Source of the DNA: Ascarosepion bandense
Lineage: Eukaryota > Mollusca > Cephalopoda > Sepiida > Sepiidae
Direction: 5' to 3'
Length of the DNA: 64,000 bases
Assembly: GCA_037127315.1 (NCBI GenBank)
Contig: JBBBDQ010000913.1
Location: forward strand, 5,917,501 to 5,981,500
Positions 21,661-33,090 of the stretch are shown here, piece by piece; positions within the stretch are counted from its first letter, which is position 1; every line of letters starts with the position of its first letter. The notes below the pieces were generated by a model. It did no database searches and was not told the DNA's origin. It was given only the letters and a program-made list of their open reading frames with translations. The translations under genes were made by a program, and so were the position numbers.

Positions 21661-21914
21661 GTTGGTGTCACAATTAGTAGTTCACTTGAATCGTGGGATG
21701 CTGAAAATAAAATCCAGAAGTTGTAGGTTTTCTGTCGACGTTTCCTTCTTTATCGACGTACTAAGTTATTAGTATAGTTTTTCTGCGTAGATTGTGATTT
21801 GGTTTCAGTCTTACCATAAAAATTTGACAATTTAGTTATTATTTTATTTCAATGTAAGTTGGTATTATCTTCTAAAATAAAAGAAATTTTTACTGTATAT
21901 TTTTAGCTTTTTAT

Positions 21915-22215
21915 TGCAGTGGATATCGAATCGGAACGACAAATCGGGGTTCCGAGTTCGAATTCATTGCTCGCATCCACTTACTCATTGCTCGCATTCA
22001 CTTAACTTCCTTGCGAAAGGTATTAATCCGTATCCTTCCTCCAGTTATGGGTTAAATAATAGAACAGATTGGGTTCTATAGCCTTGGCTGGCAACCAGTC
22101 TACCGCAGAAAGGCAACCTACTGCAGGATAATCTTCTGCCCAGTCAGTTATGACTCTTTCGAAACATGATCGCTCAAAGTGTGTATCACGTATGGTACTT
22201 AACTGATTGACTATG
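21915..22215 (+). mobile_element. tRNA-derived SINE, full length
   Basis: Head tgcagtggatatcgaatcgg with B-box-like GAGTTCGAATTC. A short internal duplication (tcattgctcgcat) is followed by the normal body and the cttaactgattgact end. Confidence 0.8.
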
Positions 22216-22313
22216 TGTTTCTATGCAAAGTAACCTATATTCTGCGTTTGCTAGCCCAATACGTAACCCAAATTATAACAATGCCAAGGGAATATCAAGT
22301 TGATTTTACTTAC

Positions 22314-22471
22314 CATAGACTGGAAGAAAGTAACATTAGGTAAGTGTGTTGATTCACAAGTTTGTCCATTGTCGATATTCATCCGAAGAAGAATGCTAAC
22401 CAAATCGGTTAACATTCCTAACTCAATCATCGTTGTGTTATGGCAAGGGTCGTTCAATAGACTTTTGATTT
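22314..22471 (-). CDS. iGluR-like exon F (amino-terminal domain)
   Basis: Acceptor ttcgcctgacag and donor GTAAGT bound 158 nt: two bases plus 52 codons, ending in phase 0. It reads IKSLLNDPCHNTTMIELGML and then a helix TDLVSILLRM, followed by NGQTCESTHLPNVTFFQSM. The two cysteines (DPCH and QTCES) are spaced as expected for the disulfide near the end of iGluR amino-terminal domains. NTT and NVT are potential glycosylation sites. It corresponds to the 'DA..l' helix and the segment before the last strand. Confidence 0.82.
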
Positions 22472-22499
22472 CTGTCAGGCGAATATTTTAAAAGAACAC

Positions 22500-23990
22500 A
22501 TAGATCAGGCATATTTTAAAGGACAGAATAGACGAGACTTTCTTTTTAAAGAAAGGCATCCCGCAGACTATTGTTTTTAAAGGAAGACATAGATCAGAGA
22601 GATAATTTTCAGAAGAAAGAAATATATAAGATTTTAAATAAAGACATGGATCAGACAACTTTTAAGTAAAAACATAGATACGACGTTTCTTTAAGGAAGA
22701 CATTGATCAAACAAATAATTTTCAAAAAGATGAAATATATTAGACTTTAAATAAAGACATAGATCAGACAACTTTTAAGTGAAAACATAGATACGACGTT
22801 TCTTTAAGGAAGACATTGATCAAACAAATAATTTTCAAAAAGATGAAATATATTAGATTTTAAATAAAGACATATCAGACAACTTTTAAGTGAAAACATA
22901 GATACGACGTTTCTTTAAGGAAGACATTGATCAAACAAATAATTTTCAAAAAGATGAAATATATTAGATTTTAAATAAAGACATATCAGACAACTTTTAA
23001 GTGAAAACATAGATACGACGTTTCTTTAAGGAAGACATTGATCAAACAAATAATTTTCAAAAAGATGAAATATATTAGATTTTAAATAAAGACATAGATC
23101 AGACAACTTTTACATAGATACGCTCTTTTTTTAACGGAAGACATTGATCAAACAGATATTTTGTGACATTTCATGGAAAACATTGATAAAGGGGATATAT
23201 TACAAAAAACATAGATGCGACATTTTAAAGGAAGTCATTGACCAAACATATATTTTTGTGAAAGACATAAATGCGACTTTTTTTAAAGACATTGCTCAAA
23301 CATATATTTTTAAAAATAACATAGATACAAGATTTTCAAAGACAGTAATCAAGCATATTTTTATGTTTGATCAATGTCTTCCTTAAGAAAGACATTGATC
23401 CAACAGGGTTTTACAGACGACACAGATGAGACATTTTAAAAATGACATAGATACGACATGTTTTAAGGAAGACATTGATCAGACATATCGTACAGAAGAC
23501 ACAGATAGGATATTTTTCAGAAAGATATTGATCAAGGGGATATTTTCACAGAACTCAGACATGACATTATGAAGGAAGACATTGATCAAACATTTTTACA
23601 GAAAACACAGATGCGACATTTTTAAAGAAGACATTGATCAAAGAGAGACTTTTGCAGACGACACAGATGATACATTTTTAAGGAAGACATTGATCAAACA
23701 TATTTTTTAAATTATATAGATAAGACATGTTTTACGGCAGACATTGATCAGACATACTGTACAGATGACATAGGATAATTTTAAGGAAGATATTGATCAA
23801 AAGGATATTTTTACAGAAGACATACATACATTTTCAAGGAAAACATTGATAAAACAGATATTTTTACTGACGACATATTTACACCATTTTTAACATATTT
23901 TACAGAAGATTTAAATGAATGTTTTTAAGGAAGACACTGATCAAAGGGCTATTTTTACAGGAGTCTTAGATACGACCTTTCTTTAAACCT
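22500..23990. repeat. degenerate ~55-bp and 112-bp satellite field
   Basis: Many variants of gacattgatcaaacatatttt alternate with gaaaacatagatacgacattt. Inside it four units of about 112 bp (cagacaacttttaagt at 22652, 22765, 22876 and 22987) are nearly identical. This is a young local amplification inside an older, diverged array. No coding potential. Confidence 0.8.
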
Positions 23991-24019
23991 GGTTAATAAT
24001 TCTTTATTCAATGTAAAAT

Positions 24020-24520
24020 GCGAGCATGAAAAGTAATATTCTTAAGATTATATTAAACCTGAAAAAGAACAGGACACGTTATTAAACCTGGAAAAGTAAA
24101 GGACAAGATATTCTAGTGAAGTAAAAAATAAGAAATTTCTTACTTAAAATATTGCAGCTAAAAATAAAATTTGAATGCAATATTTTAGATAAGAATTTTT
24201 TTTATTTTGTACATCATTAGAATATCTTCTTTACTTTTCTAGGTTTAGTAATTTCTCCTGTTCTTTTTATTTTGGTTTGTGATCTTTATTCATATTGATA
24301 TTTTACAGATATACTCTATCCAAAATTTTACATACATACACACATAAATACATTATTACATAGAAAAATGTGCACATGAAAAGTAATATTCTTAAGATTA
24401 TGTTAAACCTGGAAAAGTAAAGGACAAGTTATTAAACCTGGAAAAGTAAAGGACAAGATATTCTAGTGAAGTAAAAAATATGAAATTTCTTACTTAAAAT
24501 ATTGCATTCAAATTTTATTT
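24020..24520. repeat. direct repeat pair with inverted third copy
   Basis: aaagtaatattcttaagatt and ggacaagatattctagtgaa occur at 24030-24165 and 24378-24510. A reversed piece (cttttctaggtttagtaatt) lies between them at 24230. Confidence 0.6.
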
Positions 24521-24804
24521 TTAGCTGCAATGTACCATCTACTCCTCGATACGAATTCATGTATGGCCGTGAAGATGAGTCAACAAACTTTCCTTTCCAA
24601 ATAATCAACAAAAATACACTAAAAGTGGTTATCAAGTCCTGCGACCTAAAAAATTGATCTTGTAATAGACTTTATGAGCGAAAGGGAAGTGTAGTGTTAT
24701 GTCCCCTTAAAATTCACCGGTTAGGGGACAGTTCTTACGGGGACTGGCGCTTAGGCAGCAGTTATTATGTATGACCAGCAATAAATTAATACCGTGACAT
24801 TTTT

Positions 24805-25830
24805 TTTTAATCGTGTCACCCCAAGCAAGGCATTCCACTGCCACTATAGCGCAGGGGGTTACATAGAGGGATTGGGTATAGGAAATGTCAGAAGGAGGGT
24901 GATAAACGACTTAAGATCTACATAGGGAGAGAGTTGGAGAGAGTGGGTGTGAGTTAGTGTGTTAGGAGGTGTCTATTGACCTTATATTTAAACTCCTGGA
25001 GGTTGTAGCCGTTGGGGAAGCAAGCATGCGGTAGGGAATTCCACAGGTGGGAAGTGCGAGGAAACAAGCTGTTGGAGTAGAAATTGCGGTTACATTTCAT
25101 CGGTTTCACTGTAAAAGGGTGGGACCTAGTTGCCAATCTAGTATCTCGTGCAAACTCACACCTAGGGCTCACCAGTGATTTAAGTTCATCAAAGCAGAAG
25201 CCATGAAAGTATTTATAGAAGAGGCACAGGGATGCCACGTCACGCCAGTGAGAGAGATACTGCAGGCGGTCAGCCAAGTCGGTATCAATCACATTACAGA
25301 TTCTTCCCTGTATTTTGTCAAGAACCCCGAGGAGAATAGAAGGGGCACCTGACCAGATGTGGCAGCAGTACTCAATACACAGGCGGATGGTGGATTTATA
25401 TAATTGCAGGATAGATTCAGGCGGAAAGAATTTCCGGGTCCTGCACAGAGAGCCGACTTTCATAGTTGCGGATTTAGCAATGGATTCGACGTAGTCATTC
25501 CACTTGAGGTCCGCTGAGAGTGTCAGGCCAAGCAGGCGTAGTGATTTACTCTCTGGAAGGCAAGCCTGTTCCATGCTAATGGGAGGGAGGTGCGGTTCTG
25601 TGGTGGTTAATTGATAGCAGCTTCGTTTTGGAAGAATTGAATTTTAAGAGCCATTTCTTACCCCAATTCACCACGGATTGAAGGTCCTTCTCAAGCTCGG
25701 CAGCGAGGTTCGCCTTGTCACCAACACCACATTCTGTTCTTTTCGTGTTTCTTCCTAAAACCCAATCGGGAACACTACAAGCTAAGCAAACTATTAAGAA
25801 ATAGGAATTTTTTTTATTGGAAACCAAGAA
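24805..25830 (-). mobile_element. jockey/CR1-like LINE, 3' end with RT C-terminus
   Basis: The minus-strand frame 25574-24954 (206 codons) reads LRLLGLTLSADLKWNDYVES, RLCIEYCCHIWSGAP and LWNSLPHACFPNGYNLQEFK. These are the thumb and C-terminal part of a non-LTR retrotransposon RT. An upstream frame (25827-25576; NLAAELEKDLQSVVNWGKKW) is shifted by one frameshift near 25576. The 3' UTR ends in tggggtgacacgattaaaaa (poly(A) seen as T-run at 24801). It is 5' truncated at about 25740-25830. Confidence 0.85.
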
Positions 25831-25859
25831 AAGAGTCAGAATTGTTATATAATATCGGT

Positions 25860-26252
25860 CCTTCTATACGACATGAAATAGTGGGCAATATCATCATAGA
25901 TGACAAAGTGACTTCAGCCAACAGAAATGTGGTGCTGCAAAAGAATACTGAGAGTTTTAGAGAAAATGGAAACAAAAAATGACACTCATACTTATCATCA
26001 AAAAGAGTTAAATACCTATGAAGAAATATGGCTCGGAAAATTCAACACTCACAGGACATATTCAAAGCAAGTGGGACTGCGAAAAGCAGAGCATAGACTA
26101 TCTAATGAGCTTGCGTAAATGTTTGTCAGAACAGGGATTGGGAGAGATAGCAAAAAAACAAAATTTATTAAGAGCTACAAAAGACAGGAAGTTGTGGAGA
26201 GCTATAATCACCCACGTCCTGAAAGGATACGGCACAAAGAATAATAATAATA
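25860..26252 (+). mobile_element. RTE-type LINE 3' end
   Basis: The plus-strand text matches other RTE ends (cttcagccaacagaaatgtg; NLLRATKDRKLWRAIITHVL, then a GTKN end) and finishes in an (ATA)n tail, as RTE elements do. It abuts the splice donor of exon E: only about 12 intron bases separate exon and tail. Confidence 0.7.
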
Positions 26253-26264
26253 AATGTGTCTTAC

Positions 26265-26355
26265 CTTTAGGAATTCTGCTTTCGTTTAAAATCTGCAGCC
26301 CATAAATATTTGTCAAAGATTTGTCAGAAATGGTATCTTCCAGCTCGTCAAAATT
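26265..26355 (-). CDS. iGluR-like exon E (amino-terminal domain)
   Basis: Acceptor gttactacag and donor GTAAGA bound 91 nt: 30 codons plus one base. It encodes NFDELEDTISDKSLTNIYGL and then QILNESRIPK. The 'nitglqil' strand is typical of the second lobe of iGluR amino-terminal domains. The donor G joins exon F's AA to give Glu. An RTE LINE end lies only about a dozen bases inside the following intron. Confidence 0.8.
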
Positions 26356-26379
26356 CTGTAGTAACATAATGAATATATT

Positions 26380-26620
26380 GGCGATAAAACATTTATCTCA
26401 AGAACCAAATATATCTTGACCGGATAAAAATTTAAAATAACAATAACTCTGAGACGTGAACAGTTAAGGACAAACAGTCTTTGAATATTTGGGTAAATTT
26501 CACCGTAAGTTCAAATCATTACACTGAAAGTTTCCCTCATAGAAATGTCACCGACAATAAATAAAAATTAAGAAACTTTTAATGAGTTCTAATTTGATTT
26601 ATTATATATATATATATTGC
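26380..26620. other. unassigned intronic sequence
   Basis: Nothing recognised. A short TA tract is at 26602-26617. Confidence 0.5.
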
Positions 26621-26633
26621 TTAGCAATGTTTT

Positions 26634-26890
26634 ATGTCAACACAACATAAAATCATCTTTGTTGATGTTAACGCCCCTGTAACCTCTCTGAAGATGGCGC
26701 ACGTCAGCCGAAAGTTTAAAACTAGCATAATAAAAAAATATCCAAATGTTGGACAATTTTTGTCTTTATTTTCAGCTGAAACTAAAGTCAAAATACGATG
26801 TTTAGAACGGCTCGCGATTACACATATAGGCATTCATTGTCTGTTATATTTAACAGTATATGTTTAGAAAATTATCTGCCGCCTCCTCGA
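26634..26890 (+). mobile_element. Penelope-like element 5' end with hammerhead-like motif
   Basis: The frame contains MAHVSRKFKTSIIKKYPNVG from the ATG at 26694, the usual start of this PLE protein. CTGAAGA (26688-26694) leads into a GGC...GCC stem and GAAA, so the ribozyme-like core overlaps the start codon. The stem II pairing is imperfect. The coding part ends after about 60 codons and runs to a (TA)n tract at 26897. Confidence 0.65.
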
Positions 26891-26891
26891 T

Positions 26892-26946
<55 letters not shown>

Positions 26947-27039
26947 GCAGTTGTACTTTTTGTCCATTGTTTGGTTCGCTTAGCACATTTGTATATAGAT
27001 CAAAAGAACGGCATAAACATTTTACAGTTTCCAGTCATA

Positions 27040-27165
27040 TCACGTTGAAACACCGGTTTTCATACGATCACCGAAGTTAAGCAACGCCGAACCTGGTTAG
27101 TATCAAGATGGGTGACAGCTTGTGAATAACATGTGTGCAGTATGCGTAGTTTGTTTCGAGGTTTA
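27040..27165 (+). mobile_element. 5S rRNA-like SINE head, alone
   Basis: It follows 5S order (catatcacgttgaaacacc, gatcaccgaagttaagcaac, gggtgacagcttgtgaata) and stops at about 27150. No tRNA part follows; the opposite-strand SINE begins instead. Confidence 0.7.
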
Positions 27166-27595
27166 ACGATATATCAATTCTTATAGGATTATTTTATGTC
27201 ATAACCAATGATTTGGGGTAAGGTTATTTTATTGTTACAACATTTTTCTTTTTCGAGTATCAAGATTCATTGGGATTTGTCTTTAAGAGCAGGGTCCCCA
27301 AGTCCTACCCTTGTTATTTAACCCCTAACTGAAGGGAAGGGATGGATTAATACCTTTCCCAAGGGTACCAGTACTTAAGTGAATGCAGGGTATTCGACTG
27401 GAATTCGAACTCGGTTCACCGATTTCTCTTTCCGAGCCGATACCCACTGCACCACAACGCATATCTGTCACTATACGCTTACAGCACCTAGTATTCCCAA
27501 GCGGTCACCCATATAAGTACTGACCAGGCTCAGCGTTGCTTAACTTCGGTGATCGAGTGAGAACCGGTGTATTCAACGTGATAGGCCGTAAGCCC
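27166..27595 (-). mobile_element. composite 5S rRNA-tRNA SINE, full length
   Basis: Minus strand: 5S-like 27595-27480 (ggcctatcacgttgaataca), then tRNA-like 27475-27400 (GTGGTGCAGTGGGTATCGGC, GAGTTCGAATTCC), then the gggaaaggtattaatcca body. The unique tail is gcagggtccccaagtcctac and gttatgacataaaataatcc, ending at 27166. The 46930-47515 copy has the same tail, so this defines the complete element at about 430 bp. Confidence 0.8.
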
Positions 27596-27599
27596 ACTA

Positions 27600-28320
27600 T
27601 GCTTAGATGTGCAGGTGGTGTAATAGATGACAGTACAGAATTAGAGATCGGGGAGCTATGTTTCAATTCCAGTCGGGTTTATTATGTTCACTTACCTGCA
27701 AATGCCCCTAGGAAAGCTATGAACGCGTCTCTTCTATCCCCCGGCCATAGGTTAATTATTAGTACTTGTTGAATGTTTAAGGGTTTATTTGTTGAACTTG
27801 TATCAGTAAATGATTGTTATCTTCAAAACATTCTTGCAATTTAAAAATATTCCTGCCTTTGGGAACCTCGGTGTGGTGTAAAGGTTAGCAAGCTTCTCTT
27901 GCTAGAACCTATTAGAACTGGGTAGTGAGTTCAATCCTCACTGGGTACCCCATACCTTCGGCTTTGTGCCATATCTAAGCGGCGCTTAATAAATCAACTA
28001 TATTTACCCGTCTCATTTTTGTGTCGGGTGGGTACCGAATCATCACTCAGTTGCGTCTCTGTCCTCGAAGACAGAGTGAGGCTCAGTTGTGGCTCCGTCC
28101 GCGAGGGCAGGGTCGCAACTAAGAAAAATGACACTGAATAGATGCCCGGTTCCGGGGAACAGTGTTTCGCGGCCGCGCCACCCCATTGGAGCAAAAGGGA
28201 TGGACCAGGTACTCGTCACCGGAGCCAGCTCAACCGGCGGTTAAGGGTACTGGGGAATTTTTATTTCTGTACCCGTCCGTACGCGGTCGGGTCCCCACCT
28301 AAAAAAAAAGACCTTGGGAA
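27600..28320 (+). repeat. tRNA-like SINE pieces and a GC-rich segment
   Basis: 27612-27780 has a tRNA-like ggtggtgtaatagatgac and a TTTCAATTCC box. 27864-27990 has ggtgtggtgtaaaggttagc and a GAGTTCAATCC box with TGAGG/CCTCA T-stem-like ends. 28010-28310 is distinctly GC-richer than its surroundings, with reverse-repeated tctgtcctcgaagacagag. It resembles an LINE 5' leader, but I cannot name it. Confidence 0.4.
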
Positions 28321-28438
28321 CGTGGAATGGTGGAGCAGGGTATATACCATATTTCTGCCTTTAAATAACTTGCAGAAAGTTGATAAGACATGAAAAACGA
28401 GTCAAACATTTTCCAGTATCTCAGCGTTCAATACTTAC

Positions 28439-28492
28439 CAGGTATGTTACAAGCCACTTGAGCTCTCCGTACAGCAAATGCATATCTTTTGC
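28439..28492 (-). CDS. iGluR-like microexon D (18 codons)
   Basis: Acceptor cattttatag and donor GTAAGT bound exactly 54 nt, phase 0 on both sides. The peptide AKDMHLLYGELKWLVTYL follows exon C's LEV. It matches the 'A......Y.W..t' step of iGluR amino-terminal domains. It is too short to stand out as an ORF and was recognised only from phase and context. Being 54 nt and in phase 0, it could be skipped without a frameshift. Confidence 0.75.
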
Positions 28493-28499
28493 CTATAAA

Positions 28500-28970
28500 A
28501 TGAAAGAAACATTTGAGTAAATAAAAATAACAATGACCTTTAATTACTGTCATGGCAGCATCACCCATCAAAAGAAATGAACTCTTCCAACAATTACATA
28601 TACCTTCTCTCACAAGAGGTGAGAGTAGATAGCCTAGAAGTAGCCTGAGAGAGTAGCCTGAGGAGAGCGCCCTAAACATAGCCGAGAGTCGTTTACGAAC
28701 ACTGCTACCGTAACGACCGTTACGAGTCCTAATTCGAGGGTCGAATTATAATATTACACACTAACCCGTATTATCGTTCTACTAACAAAGTTCCAAGTGT
28801 TGTATTTTGCCGTGTTTAATATATATTCATGATTTCATATTTGGATTGTTTTTGTGTTATTCTTGTTGGGCATTTAACCGGGCCCACAACAATTACTTTG
28901 GCAAATATTCAGTGCGTTCTTTATTTTACGGCTATACGTACAAGCTAACAATCAGAACCTCTTTTTTATA
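28500..28970. other. unassigned intronic sequence
   Basis: Nothing recognised beyond short local repeats (gaggtgagagtagatagcct). Confidence 0.5.
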
Positions 28971-28974
28971 ATTA

Positions 28975-29460
28975 TTTCACCCCAGGCAAGGCAGAACCAC
29001 CACTGCTGTGCAGAGGTTATACTGAGAATTAAAAAAAAAGCAACAAGGTACAGGGGATATCGAAGAAAGGATAAGCGATAGATGGGAATAAAGATAGAAG
29101 ATGGTAGTTGTCATCGCATTTAAACCCTTGGAGATTGTAGCTCTCAGAGAAGCAAGCAAATGAAAGAGAGCTACAGAAACGGGAAGTGCGAGAAAAGAAA
29201 CTATTTGAGTAGAAGAGAAGGTTATATTTAATTTTTTCCATGGTGAAAGGGGGAGACCTTGATGCCAATATTGTAACACGCGTAAATACATGGGGTCGAG
29301 GAACCAGGGTAAAAAGGTCATTATAGCAGTTGCCATGAAAATACTTGTAGACAAGATAGAGGGAAGCCACATCACGTTGGTGAGAAAGTGACTGAAGGCG
29401 GGTTGCCAGGTCAAGATCGACTATATTGCAGATCCTCGTTCGGATTTTGTCAAGAACCTC
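28975..29460 (-). mobile_element. jockey/CR1-like LINE 3' end, degraded
   Basis: The minus-strand text still reads like the LINE C-terminus (MASLYLVYKYFHGNCYNDLF, SRTSRFCSSLSFACFSESYN) across two frames and ends in cccaggcaaggcagaaccac. It passes directly into the 103-bp satellite. Confidence 0.7.
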
Positions 29461-30797
29461 AAGATGAATAGCAGGAGCATTCGACCAGATATCCTAACAT
29501 TATTCAATGCACGGACGAATGGCAGATTTATAAATGTGCAAGATGGATTATGACGAGAACCTCAAGATGAATAGCAGGAGCACCCAACCAAATCTGGCAA
29601 CAGTATTCAATGCACGGACGAATGGTAGATTTATAAATGTGCAAGATGGATTATGACGAAAACCTCAAGACGAATAGCAGGAGCATTCGACCAGATATCC
29701 TAACATTATTCAATGCACGGACGAATGGCAGATTTATAAATGTGCAAGATGGATTATGACGAGAACCTCAAGATGAATAGCAGGAGCACCCGACCAGATC
29801 TGGCAACAGTATTCAATGCACGGATGAATGGTAGATTTATAAATGTGCAAGATGGATTATGACGAAAACCTCAAGACGAATAGCAGGAGCATTCGACCAG
29901 ATATCCTAACATTATTCAATGCACGGACGAATGGCAGATTTATAAATGTGCAAGATGGATTATGACGAGAACCTCAAGATGAATAGCAGGAGCACCCGAC
30001 CAGATCTGGCAACAGTATTCAATGCACGGATGAATGGTAGATTTATAAATGTGCAAGATGGATTATGACGAAAACCTCAAGACGAATAGCAGGAGCATTC
30101 GACCAGATATCCTAACATTATTCAATGCACGGACGAATGGCAGATTTATAAATGTGCAAGATGGATTATGACGAGAACCTCAAGATGAATAGCAGGAGCA
30201 CCCGACCAGATCTGGCAACAGTATTCAATGCACGGATGAATGGTAGATTTATAAATGTGCAAGATGGATTATGACGAAAACCTCAAGACGAATAGCAGGA
30301 GCATTCGACCAGATATCCTAACATTATTCAATGCACGGACGAATGGCAGATTTATAAATGTGCAAGATGGATTATGACGAGAACCTCAAGATGAATAGCA
30401 GGAGCACCCGACCAGATCTGGCAACAGTATTCAATGCACGGATGAATGGTAGATTTATAAATGTGCAAGATGGATTATGACGAAAACCTCAAGACGAATA
30501 GCAGGAGCATTCGACCAGATATCCTAACATTATTCAATGCACGGACGAATGGCAGATTTATAAATGTGCAAGATGGATTATGACGAGAACCTCAAGATGA
30601 ATAGCAGGAGCACCCGACCAGATCTGGCAACAGTATTCAATGCACGGATGAATGGTAGATTTATAAATGTGAAAGATGGATCATGACGAAAACCTCGAGA
30701 GGAATATCAGGAGCACCCGACAAGATATGGCAAGTGTATTCAATGCACGGACGAATGGTAGATTTATAAATGTGCAAGATGGATTATGACGAGAAAT
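29461..30797. repeat. LINE-derived satellite with 206-bp dimer period
   Basis: 103-bp monomers of two types alternate: type 1 (agcattcgaccagatatcct) starts at 29471, 29677, 29883, 30089, 30295 and 30501; type 2 (agcacccgaccagatctggc) lies between. The period of the identical form is 206 bp. Read on the minus strand a monomer encodes a piece of the LINE RT C-terminus (RALNTV..SGAPAIHLEVL). A coding segment of the adjacent LINE has been amplified as a dimeric higher-order repeat. A single related monomer lies at 47910-48060. Confidence 0.9.
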
Positions 30798-30799
30798 AC

Positions 30800-31370
30800 T
30801 TGCTGGCCCGACACACTAACCCAACTTTTCAAGCAGTAAGATATTTTTTTAGGAAACACATTTATAACTGTTATTTAAGATTAGTGCAGTTTTAGTCTAT
30901 CATTCCTGTACATGTAATAAGCTGACCTGACAACTTTTGTTTATACATATTGAAGGAAACGGAAGCAACAAACCCTTTTAAGCACTGCTTTTTACAGAAT
31001 AATGTCGTAGGAACGTGAAAACAATTTGGAAATTTGGTATACAATAAGGTTTTGTATCAAACTGGGCAAAAATACTGCAGAAACTTTTGAAATACTCCAG
31101 AGTGTTTGTAGGTTAACTTGTATGAGATGAGCATCAGGTTTTCGCTTGCACAAGAGTTCAAGGACGGTAGAGAGGTGAAAAACGATGAGTAATGTAAAAA
31201 GATTAGAGACGTTAAAACATCAGAGCTGATTAAGAAAATTCGCAATTTTCTGTATCAAGACCGTCGTGTGTTTATTAGGTTGTTACAAAATTAATGGCCA
31301 CTCGAAGTGTTGTATTTTGAAAAGGCATTTCAACAAAGTATTCCCAGTATATATTAAGTGAATATTTGTA
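30800..31370. other. unassigned intronic sequence
   Basis: No gene or known repeat was recognised. Confidence 0.5.
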
Positions 31371-31374
31371 TCTA

Positions 31375-31686
31375 TCTAAACTTATTTATAAAAGGAACTT
31401 TGTCTACGTGTGTATGTGTGTGTCTCTGTGCGTCCGTTATCTATAGACGCCGAAACGGCTGAACCGATTTTCTTGAAAATTTACACAGTTGTACTATAAG
31501 CGTCTGCGAGGGTTCTTAGCTAGGTTTTGTTTCGAGGTACCCCCAACAAAATCGATAATCGAAAAAATCGGGTTATAGAAGGAGTGGTCCTATTTTAATC
31601 AAATTTGATACACTCATAGACAAAGACATAAGAATCGATATTCAGAAGTTTCAAGGTTGCAGTTCTTACAATAGTGCAGAAAATCG

Positions 31687-31727
<41 letters not shown>

Positions 31728-32110
31728 CAAGATGTTTATGTGTGTGTCTGTTTATCTGCCTGTATGTCTGTATTTTTTCAGCCCTTGTATTTTAGTTTTT
31801 GCTTCGGGTTTGGCTCTAATTAGGTATAATTGTAGTTCGTAGTCTCAGCCATGATACCATTTACTCAGAGGACTTATTTGGCCTTCAAAATTCAGATTGC
31901 GACGAAAAAACTTAATCGATATCGATACCAGGAAATCAAAATTTGACTTACATCCATTCATTTTTCTTTCAGTCTACGGTTTCGCTTTAACTGGAAACAA
32001 CTATTGCTTTTTAGTCTTTCGTGCCAACGTCCAAAGAGTCTGAGCTCCAGGATCATGAATTAGTTTTAAAGCTTTCATTACACCCGAGAAACGCCGGGCT
32101 ATACTGCTAG
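31375..32110 (+). mobile_element. non-autonomous Helitron
   Basis: TCTAAACTTATTTATAAA start after A; end cgccgggctatactgctag followed by T. It is longer than the 16427 copy because of a retained internal part (31780-32030). It shares cgaaacggctgaaccgattt and an internal TA tract. Confidence 0.8.
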
Positions 32111-32249
32111 TACACAATAATTAATGTGTTGTCTTTAATAATTTTGAACTTATTTTCAGACAGGAATTTTCTTGAAGCATAGAAGCCCTTAATTATGAAA
32201 TGCCACAGAGTACTTATAGATTAGGTTATAAAGTCACTAAAACGCAAGG

Positions 32250-32375
32250 GACTACTAGCAGTGAAAATAAATTAGGATACATTAGAAAAAACCGGAGACC
32301 AAATCTTAACAGGAGACAAGGTATAAACCTATGCCTCTGTTTAATAAATAGGGAAGAGTGTGAACCGTTTTAATT
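32250..32375 (-). repeat. degenerate LINE tail
   Basis: Weak matches to the accggaaaccacatcctaaac / agtgtgaaccg tail blocks only. Confidence 0.35.
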
Positions 32376-32429
32376 ACATTTCCGAATGCATGGTCATAAG
32401 TAAAAGGGCAGCCCAGAATGCCAAATACA

Positions 32430-33062
32430 GGTCAGAGATACCAGAATCATGCAGGTACAAAAATTTAAATACCTGGGAAGCGTTATAACAGAAGACGGAA
32501 AGTGCGACACAGAGATCCGAAGGCGAATTGGCATGGCGAAGGAAGCATTCCAGAAGTTGAGTAAGGTATTAAGAAACAGGACAAATTCGCTAGAAAATAG
32601 AAAGAGAGTACTGGATTGCTACGTGCTGTCCGTCCTTCAATATGGCAGTGAATACTGGACAATACCATCAAAGATGAAGGAAAAACTTGAAGCAACTGAT
32701 ATGTGGTTCTACAGAAGGATGATGCGAATATCATGGATCGAGCATGTGAACAATGATGAGGTTTGGAAATGATGGAAACAAAAAGGAAATTAATACTGAG
32801 CATCAGGATGAGACAGCTGAAGTTCCTGGGACACGCAATGAGGAAGGAGGGCTTGGAGAATCTGATACTAACAAGCCAGATAGAGGGAAAAAGAGACAGG
32901 GAAAAGCAACGGATAACATATTTGAAGAACCTAATCAGGTAGATGACGGAACAAGGATTGCATGGTGTAACAGGAGAAGGCGAGTTCACAGCCACCAGGG
33001 ATAGGGAAACGTGGAAAGCAAAGATCGCCTACGTCTTGAAGGGACAGGGCACATAGAAGAAG
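32430..33062 (+). mobile_element. RTE-type LINE 3' end, RT C-terminus
   Basis: Frame 32449-32772: MQVQKFKYLGSVITEDGKCD, then IRRRIGMAKEAFQKLSKVL, LQYGSEYWTIPS and MWFYRRMMRISWIEH. These are the conserved C-terminal blocks of RTE endonuclease-RT proteins. A frameshift near 32755 moves the frame. The rest (RKRQLKFLGHAMRKEG-like) continues to about 32860 and the 3' end to 33062 (gaagggacagggcacataga). Confidence 0.8.
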
Positions 33063-33090
33063 ATACGATATGAATGTAAAAAAAGTTGGT

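Noticed and set aside
28010..28310. CpG-rich stretch as a promoter or first exon
   Set aside because: It lies in the middle of the receptor gene, has no consistent frame, and sits next to tRNA-like SINE pieces. Repeat origin is more likely.
29461..30797. Possible tandem gene array
   Set aside because: The 103-bp units have no sustained frame and derive from a fragment of a LINE.
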